A stretch of DNA of 58,771 nt from CAZBSE01 sp964494385. GTDB taxonomy: Bacteria; Actinomycetota; Humimicrobiia; Humimicrobiales; Humimicrobiaceae. The DNA lies in the NCBI GenBank assembly GCA_964494385.1, contig CAZBSE010000009.1, forward strand, positions 1 through 58,771, written 5' to 3'. The position numbers were made by a program, and so were the translations under genes. The notes beneath the pieces were generated by a model. The model was not told the DNA's origin and made no database searches. It saw only the letters and a list, made by a program, of their open reading frames with translations. Positions 53,570 through 58,771 of this stretch are shown here, one piece after another (the stretch's first letter is position 1; each line of letters starts with the position of its first letter).

Positions 53570-53726
53570 TAAACATAAAATATAAGTACACCTGCAAACA
53601 TTTACATTAATAACTCTTCAAAAAAACAATATATAATATATATTTGTATTTCTTCGCTGGCAAAAATTATTTTGTAGAAAACAACTTTTAATAATTTCCA
53701 ATTCAATTTATGAAAATAGTAAAGAT

Positions 53727-54530
53727 ATGGTAAACTCATCTACAAATATGAAAAATCCAAGGAAATACGGAAAGTCTCCTTTCAGTATTGCTGTAATCCA
53801 CGGCGGACCAGGCGCACCGGGAGAGATGGCTCCGGTGGCAAGGGAGCTGTCCACGCTGTTTGGTGTTCTGGAGCCGCTTCAGACTGCAGCGTCCCTTGAG
53901 AGACAGGTTGAGGAACTATACGATATCCTGCAAAAAAACGGGTACATGCCTGTAACATTGATAGGCTGGTCCTGGGGTGCTATGCTGGGCTTTATTACTG
54001 CGGCCAGGCATCCTTCAGTAGTAAAAAGACTGATACTGGTGGGAAGCGCGGTCTTTGAAAAAAAGTATGCTGCAGATATTACTAAAACCAGGTTGAGCCG
54101 CCTTAGCGGAAAAGATAAAAATGAAGTCCGGGAACTATCAGGAATTTTAAATAATCCGTCATCTGGAAATAAAGATACCCTTATGCTTCGGCTTGGAAAA
54201 CTTCTATCAGGAGCTGATTCATACGATCCCATTCTCCATAAGGATGAGATACTGGAATGCCGGTACCATATTTTCAGGAGCGTATGGGAGGATGCCCAGA
54301 TGCTCAGGGACAGCGGGAAGCTTTTGGAGCTGGGAAAGCAGATAAAGTGCCCGGTAACGGCAATTCACGGCGACTATGACCCCCATCCTGCCGCAGGTAT
54401 TAGAAAGCCCCTTGAACGTGTCCTGGAGGACTTCAAGTTTATCCTGATTGAGAAATGCGGGCACTATCCATGGTTTGAAAAATCGGCCAGGGACAGGTTC
54501 TACCGTATCCTTAAAAAAGAATTGAGATAA
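53727..54530 (+). CDS. Alpha/beta hydrolase
   Basis: A 267-residue alpha/beta-hydrolase fold protein. HGGPGAPG (about 25-32) forms the oxyanion hole, GWSWG contains nucleophile Ser82, HGDYDPHP holds the acid Asp, and CGHYPWFE the catalytic His. The family covers many esterases, lipases and peptidases; no feature fixes the substrate. Start is ATG 53727 or, less likely, 53748. No operon partner is visible; 114 bases separate it from the next gene. Confidence 0.88.
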   Translation: MVNSSTNMKNPRKYGKSPFSIAVIHGGPGAPGEMAPVARELSTLFGVLEPLQTAASLERQVEELYDILQKNGYMPVTLIGWSWGAMLGFITAARHPSVVKRLILVGSAVFEKKYAADITKTRLSRLSGKDKNEVRELSGILNNPSSGNKDTLMLRLGKLLSGADSYDPILHKDEILECRYHIFRSVWEDAQMLRDSGKLLELGKQIKCPVTAIHGDYDPHPAAGIRKPLERVLEDFKFILIEKCGHYPWFEKSARDRFYRILKKELR

Positions 54531-54644
54531 AAACATAAATCTGTGGTATATTTTGGTTCGTACAAAATCCAGAAGGTTGTTTTAATACCGGCAGTGGAAG
54601 CGTGTAAATTAAAATAATATAAATATGATTAAAGAAGTTGAGTC

Positions 54645-56120
54645 ATGAAAAAGATATGTATTATAGGAGCCGGGATATCAGGCCTTTCAACGGGATGTTA
54701 TGCTCAGATGAATGGTTATGATTCGGAGATTTACGAGATGCATAGCATGCCCGGCGGCGTCTGTACCTCATGGAAACGGGGGGAATACCTCTTTGATCAC
54801 TGCCTGCACTGGGTGCTGGGATCAAGTAAGGGAAGTTCGATTTACGGGCTTTTCGAAGAACTGGGCATTTCGGAGAATGTAAAATTTTATTATACGGAGC
54901 GGTTCCGGAAAATCGATATTGGCAGCAAGAGCCTTACTGTTTATACAAACATTAACAGATTGGAAGAAGAACTCCTAAGGTTGTTTCCGGATGAAGAAAA
55001 AGCTATCAGGAAACTGGCCGATATAGTTCGTTTTTACAGGAAATTCAAGCCGCCTATGGATGCGGATTTCGGCAGCTTCAGCCCACGGGATATTCTTAAG
55101 ATGCTGCCATTTATGCCATCGTTTGTAAAGCTTAAAAATACCAGCATAGAGGATTTTCTTGGTATGTTTCACAACAAGGATTTACGGGAGATGCTTTTCC
55201 AGATGTTTCCGGTAAAAAACATGCCGGCGCTGATGGTAATTATGCCGCTGGCATATTTTCACAACCATGAGGGTGGTTACCCCATGGGAGGTTCGCTTAA
55301 TTTTACCCGCGCAATCGAAAAGCTTTATACGGCCCTGGGCGGCAACATAAGTTACAACCGGAGGATTAAGAGGATACTTGTAAAAAATAAAACAGCTGTC
55401 GGAATTGAAACTGAAAAAGGTGAGAGGATCCAGGCTGATATTGTCATATCGGCCTGTGACGGCAGATCAACGATATATCATATGCTGGGGGGAAAATATC
55501 TTACACCGGAAATTGAAAAGATGTATGAAAAGCCCAGTCTGTGGCCGCCTATAATCTCTATAAGTATGGGTATTAACCGGGATATGTCCGGTGAGGTAGA
55601 AATCAATAATTTCAAGCTGGATAAGCCTGTTTTTATTGCTGACCGGAAATGTGAGTGGATGGGTTATTTCCATTACTGCCATGATCCTGCTTTTGCGCCT
55701 CCCGGAAAAAGTGTTATAAAAACTCAGATAGAGTCTGATTATGGTTACTGGAAATCGCTTTACAGGGATAAGCAGAAATATAATATGGAAAAAGAAAAGG
55801 TCCTGAGTATTTGTATCGGAGAGCTGGAAAAGAAACTGCCCGGTATAAGGGATCAAATCGAAATAACGGATATAGCTACCCCTGTCACCTGGGAAAGATA
55901 TACGGGCAACTGGCAGGGTTCCTATCAGGGATGGCTCCCCACGGTTGAACTGTTCGGGAAATTTTTACCAAGGGAACTGCCGGAACTTAAAAATTTCTAT
56001 ATGACCGGCCAGTGGACTTTTCCCGGAGGAGGAGTACCCATGTGTATGGCCCAGGGCAGGAGAATTGTTAAATATTTATGTAAAAAAGAAAAAAGGGATT
56101 TTACTGCTAGCAGGCGTTAA
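54645..56120 (+). CDS. FAD-dependent oxidoreductase, CrtI/phytoene desaturase family
   Basis: A 491-residue flavoprotein. IIGAGISGLSTG (residues 5-16) is the Rossmann FAD loop; MPGGVCTSWKRGEYLFD is the CrtI-family GG-motif, and NFYMTGQWTFPGGGVPMCMAQGR near the end is the family's C-terminal FAD-binding signature. Members oxidise or isomerise polyene and diaponeurosporene substrates, or are related oxidoreductases of unknown function. No other carotenoid genes (crtB, crtE) are present, so a carotenoid role is not supported. An AT-rich terminator follows. Confidence 0.82.
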   Translation: MKKICIIGAGISGLSTGCYAQMNGYDSEIYEMHSMPGGVCTSWKRGEYLFDHCLHWVLGSSKGSSIYGLFEELGISENVKFYYTERFRKIDIGSKSLTVYTNINRLEEELLRLFPDEEKAIRKLADIVRFYRKFKPPMDADFGSFSPRDILKMLPFMPSFVKLKNTSIEDFLGMFHNKDLREMLFQMFPVKNMPALMVIMPLAYFHNHEGGYPMGGSLNFTRAIEKLYTALGGNISYNRRIKRILVKNKTAVGIETEKGERIQADIVISACDGRSTIYHMLGGKYLTPEIEKMYEKPSLWPPIISISMGINRDMSGEVEINNFKLDKPVFIADRKCEWMGYFHYCHDPAFAPPGKSVIKTQIESDYGYWKSLYRDKQKYNMEKEKVLSICIGELEKKLPGIRDQIEITDIATPVTWERYTGNWQGSYQGWLPTVELFGKFLPRELPELKNFYMTGQWTFPGGGVPMCMAQGRRIVKYLCKKEKRDFTASRR

Positions 56121-56148
56121 TATAAGAGATAATTATAGAATTACAAAT

Positions 56149-56197
56149 AAATATTTGAAGCTGTTGAGATCCAGAGTTCAAATATTTTTTATTTTTA
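56149..56197 (+). terminator. Rho-independent terminator after the flavoprotein gene
   Basis: AAATATTTGAA (56149-56159) pairs with TTCAAATATTT (56177-56187) around a 17-base loop and is followed by a T-rich tract (56188-56196). The stem is AT-rich, which lowers certainty. Confidence 0.6.
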
Positions 56198-56227
56198 ACT
56201 TAAAATTATATAATTAGTGAATTAAAA

Positions 56228-56353
56228 ATCTGCAGAGTATNNNNNNNNNNNNNNNNNNNNNNNNNNNNNNNNNNNNNNNNNNNNNNNNNNNNNNNNNNNN
56301 NNNNNNNNNNNNNNNNNNNNNNNNNNNNNNNNNNNNNNNNATCTGCAGAGTAT
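56228..56353. other. Assembly gap (100 N) flanked by an identical 13-base repeat
   Basis: N fills 56241-56340. The 13 bases ATCTGCAGAGTAT stand on both sides (56228-56240 and 56341-56353), again like an unmerged contig end. The region lies between the flavoprotein terminator and murI, and no gene is interrupted. Confidence 0.75.
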
Positions 56354-56419
56354 TTATGTCTATCAGGATATTTCCTAAAAAATGCAGCAGATTCAAACGG
56401 TTAACCGCCAGTAGAAAGA

Positions 56420-57229
56420 GTGAAATTGGATAACAGAGCAATAGGTGTGTTTGATTCGGGAGTAGGAGGACTTACTGTGCTCCGGGAAATAATTAAGTCG
56501 GCCCCCCATGAAAGCACAATATATTTTGGAGATACCGAGAGGGTCCCTTACGGACCCCGTGATCTTGATGAAGTCAAGAAATTTGTTTTTAAAATAACCA
56601 GGTTCCTTTATGATAAGGATGTCAAGCTCATTGTAATTGCCTGCAATACTTCAACCGCCGCAGCGCTGGATGATATAAAGAAACAATATGATATACCTAT
56701 CATCGGAGTAATAGAGCCGGGAGCCAGAACTGCTGTCTGCAATACCAGGAATAAAAAGGTGGGGGTTATTGCTACCAGGGGCACAGTTGAGAGCAATGCG
56801 TATAAGCTGGCAATTGAAAAGATAGACCCGGAAATAAAAACATTTTCAGCGGCTGCTCCCCTGCTGGTAGATTTTGTAGAGAAAGGTATCCTTGACGGCA
56901 GGGGCCTTAATAAGGCCATATATAATTACCTGAAACCATTATTTAAAGCTGATATAGATGTATTGATACTGGGTTGTACCCATTTTCCATTAATTGAGAA
57001 GCAGATTTTAGCCTGCAGCGGTAATGGGATCAGAGTAATAAGCTCAGCAGTGGAGACTGCAAAAGATGTAAAGAAAACACTGACGGAAAAGGGAATTTCT
57101 TCGGGTAAAAGAAAAAAACCGGAAAGAATTTTTTATGAAACAGCGATGGCCAGTAATTTCTTTAAAGTAGGTAAAATGTTTCTGGGCGAGGAAGTAAAGG
57201 AAGTTATAAGGATTAAGTTTGATATTTAA
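56420..57229 (+). CDS. murI: Glutamate racemase
   Basis: A 269-residue Asp/Glu racemase making D-glutamate for peptidoglycan. FDSGVGGLTV (11-20), the first catalytic cysteine in IACNTSTA (Cys75) and the second in ILGCTHFPL (about 186) are all present. GTG 56420 is the start, with AGAAAG upstream. It is followed by rph and the XTP pyrophosphatase gene, an order shared by many Gram-positive bacteria. Confidence 0.95.
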   Translation: MKLDNRAIGVFDSGVGGLTVLREIIKSAPHESTIYFGDTERVPYGPRDLDEVKKFVFKITRFLYDKDVKLIVIACNTSTAAALDDIKKQYDIPIIGVIEPGARTAVCNTRNKKVGVIATRGTVESNAYKLAIEKIDPEIKTFSAAAPLLVDFVEKGILDGRGLNKAIYNYLKPLFKADIDVLILGCTHFPLIEKQILACSGNGIRVISSAVETAKDVKKTLTEKGISSGKRKKPERIFYETAMASNFFKVGKMFLGEEVKEVIRIKFDI

Positions 57230-57288
57230 AAGTCAGCGGCAGGTAAGTAAGATATTTTAATGTTATATAAGAGAAAGGCCAAAGGTAA

Positions 57289-58017
57289 ATGGTTAAAAGA
57301 ATAGATGGCAGAAAAGATGATGAAATCAGGAAAATAAATATAACCAGAAATTATATATCTCATGCTGATGGTTCAGTATTCATTGAAATGGGAAAGACCA
57401 GGATTGTCTGCACGGCTACTGTTGAGGACAAGATCCCCAAGTTTCTGGCCGGAAAAGGTTCTGGCTGGATTACTGCAGAATATGATATGATTCCCGGTTC
57501 TGCTCCGCAGAGAATAATCAGGGCTCAAACCACAGGCAGAATTAACGGCAGGACTCATGAAATTCAGAGGCTTATAGGCAGATCGCTGAGGGGTGTGGTT
57601 GATCTAAGTAAAATTGGTGAAAGAACCATTTGGATAGATTGTGATGTTATCGAAGCGGATGGCGGAACCAGGACCGCATCAATAACCGGAAGCTTTATTG
57701 CTCTTTTTGACTGCATGAGTTCCCTGATCCGAAAAAAAATAATCACTGATATGCCCATAGAAAATTTTCTGGCGGCTGTAAGTGTGGGTATAGTCAATGA
57801 CCAGATCCTGGTGGATCTTTGTTTTGAAGAAGATTCAAAAGCACAGGTTGATATGAATGTTGTCATGAATTCCAGGAAGGAGCTTATTGAGGTCCAATCC
57901 ACTGCAGAAATAGCTCCTTTCAGCAGGAAAAATTTTGACAGGATGCTGGAGCAGGCAACTGCTGCCATAAAGGAAATTATAGAAGTTCAGAAGAAAACAT
58001 TGAGCCGGAAATCTTAA
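57289..58017 (+). CDS. rph: Ribonuclease PH
   Basis: A 242-residue phosphorolytic 3'-5' exoribonuclease that trims tRNA precursors. TARVEDxxP-type sequence (TATVEDKIPKFL), GWITAEYDMIPGS, RxxGRINGRTHEIQRLIGRSLR and DCDVIEADGGTRTASI are typical and complete. The tRNA gene at 58697 is a natural kind of substrate. It starts 59 bases after murI. Confidence 0.96.
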   Translation: MVKRIDGRKDDEIRKINITRNYISHADGSVFIEMGKTRIVCTATVEDKIPKFLAGKGSGWITAEYDMIPGSAPQRIIRAQTTGRINGRTHEIQRLIGRSLRGVVDLSKIGERTIWIDCDVIEADGGTRTASITGSFIALFDCMSSLIRKKIITDMPIENFLAAVSVGIVNDQILVDLCFEEDSKAQVDMNVVMNSRKELIEVQSTAEIAPFSRKNFDRMLEQATAAIKEIIEVQKKTLSRKS

Positions 58018-58055
58018 CTATTGGTTTTATTATTTAAATCTACAGGTGTTATCTT

Positions 58056-58652
58056 TTGCAGATAGTCATTGCTTCAAGAAATAAAGGGAAAATAAAGGAG
58101 ATAAAATCTTTCTTCAGCGGTTTATTAAAAGTAGAATGGCTGACTTTTGCCAATTTTAAAGGATTTCCGGATGTAAGGGAAGAGGGAAGCAGCTTTACGG
58201 AGAATGCAAGGCTCAAAGCAAGGGCTATTTCCGATTTTACAGGTGCAGTTACTCTTGCTGATGATTCGGGACTGGAGGTCGATTTCCTGGGAGGGAGGCC
58301 CGGAGTTAAATCTTCAAGATATACCGGAGAAAATGCCACAGATAAGCAGAATAGAGTTAAACTGCTTGGCGAGATGAAAAAAGCGGTAAGGGTTTCCGAC
58401 AGGGGTGCAAGATTTATATGCAGTATGGTCTTATGGAAACCCGGAGCAGGACCAGTATTTGAAACCAGAGGCGAATGCGAGGGCCGTATAGGTTTTGATG
58501 AAAAGGGTATCGGAGGCTTTGGTTATGACTGTATTTTTATTCCTTCAGGATTTGAAAGAACAATGGCCCAGCTGGACCGGAGTGAGAAAAATCGTATTAG
58601 TCACAGGGGGAAGGCGCTTAATGCGGTATATAAGTTTATTGTAAATTTTTAG
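58056..58652 (+). CDS. rdgB: XTP/dITP pyrophosphatase (RdgB/HAM1)
   Basis: A 198-residue nucleotide-cleansing enzyme hydrolysing XTP and dITP. Motifs: IASRNKGKIKEI, TLADDSGLEVDFLGGRPGV, the RYTGE segment, GFGYDCIF and ISHRGKAL near the end. TTG 58056 is the start (AGGTG 9 bases upstream), and no ATG lies nearby. It completes the murI-rph-rdgB run. Confidence 0.95.
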   Translation: MQIVIASRNKGKIKEIKSFFSGLLKVEWLTFANFKGFPDVREEGSSFTENARLKARAISDFTGAVTLADDSGLEVDFLGGRPGVKSSRYTGENATDKQNRVKLLGEMKKAVRVSDRGARFICSMVLWKPGAGPVFETRGECEGRIGFDEKGIGGFGYDCIFIPSGFERTMAQLDRSEKNRISHRGKALNAVYKFIVNF

Positions 58653-58696
58653 AATTATGATATTATTTTTTGTGCTAAATTGGCAGTTCATACAAA

Positions 58697-58771
58697 CGGG
58701 GTGTAGCGCAGTTTGGTTAGCGCACCTGCTTTGGGAGCAGGGGGTCGGAGGTTCAAATCCTCTCACCCCGA
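58697..58771 (+). tRNA. tRNA-Pro (UGG)
   Basis: Acceptor stem CGGGGTG (58697-58703) pairs with CACCCCG before discriminator A at 58771. The anticodon stem is CCTGC/GCAGG around the loop TTTGGGA, giving anticodon TGG, and the T-arm GGAGGTTCAAATCCTC is intact. The 3' CCA lies beyond the window or is added later. It may be a typical island insertion site, but the window ends here. Confidence 0.95.

Noticed and set aside
1..58771. Mobile elements, phage genes or CRISPR arrays
   Set aside because: No integrase, transposase, phage structural gene or regularly spaced repeat was seen in the window.

Overview
The window is about 58.8 kb of AT-rich (roughly 38-40% GC by eye) bacterial chromosome. It looks like a scaffold from a draft or metagenome assembly, because two runs of exactly 100 N are each flanked by the same short sequence on both sides. 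The gene order manB - PGI/PMI - ahcY - (mtnA, guanylyltransferase) - comF - csp - hpf - secA - prfB - ftsE - ftsX - M23 peptidase - ctp - smpB - ssrA closely resembles the manB/sahH/comF/hpf/secA and prfB/ftsE/ftsX/smpB blocks of Actinomycetota. My inference is a deep-branching, low-GC, uncultivated actinobacterial lineage. Heavy AGA/AGG arginine use and many TTG and GTG starts run throughout. No transposase, integrase, CRISPR array or rRNA was seen.

Layout. (1) 1-5392: the left edge of a glycan locus, with a cut-off NAD-dependent epimerase, a UDP-glucuronate-epimerase-like protein, a polyprenyl-phosphate-type GT2, a radical SAM/SPASM protein, a hexapeptide acetyltransferase and a YbhN-like membrane protein. 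(2) 5389-14419: an envelope-protein region, with a 55-aa one-TM protein missed by a length cut-off, a DUF11-SGNH esterase, a DUF11-polysaccharide deacetylase, and a tandemly duplicated convergent cassette of a 4-TM protein facing a membrane-anchored Ig-like/TolB-type propeller protein. (3) 14615-25145: seven glycosyltransferase genes, two of which carry a related inserted beta-rich module. (4) 25374-32296: an orphan Phd-like antitoxin, then the trp operon trpEDCFBA (no trpG). It is preceded by a palindrome lying between the promoter boxes, a 30-aa leader peptide with two Trp codons and a terminator: a ribosome-mediated attenuator. (5) 32381-42606: one more GT2, then genes accounting for fructose-6-P to GDP-D-rhamnose (PGI/PMI, phosphomannomutase, two guanylyltransferase-like enzymes, Gmd, Rmd), with ahcY and mtnA in the same run. 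(6) 42614-52884: ComF, cold-shock protein, long HPF, SecA, RF2 with its programmed +1 frameshift, FtsEX, an EnvC-like M23 protein, C-terminal processing protease, SmpB and tmRNA. (7) 52885-58771: a 5'-beheaded AhpC-type peroxiredoxin fused to the 3' end of the tmRNA gene, a tiny zinc-ribbon protein, an alpha/beta hydrolase, a CrtI-like flavoprotein, murI, rph, the XTP pyrophosphatase gene and tRNA-Pro(UGG).

How it fits together: regions 1, 3 and 5 probably build a D-rhamnose-containing surface polysaccharide or glycan. Region 2 proteins would act on or around it outside the membrane. FtsEX plus the coiled-coil M23 protein would handle septal peptidoglycan. SmpB plus tmRNA rescue stalled ribosomes. 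All functions are assigned by reading motifs; no database search or structure prediction was run.
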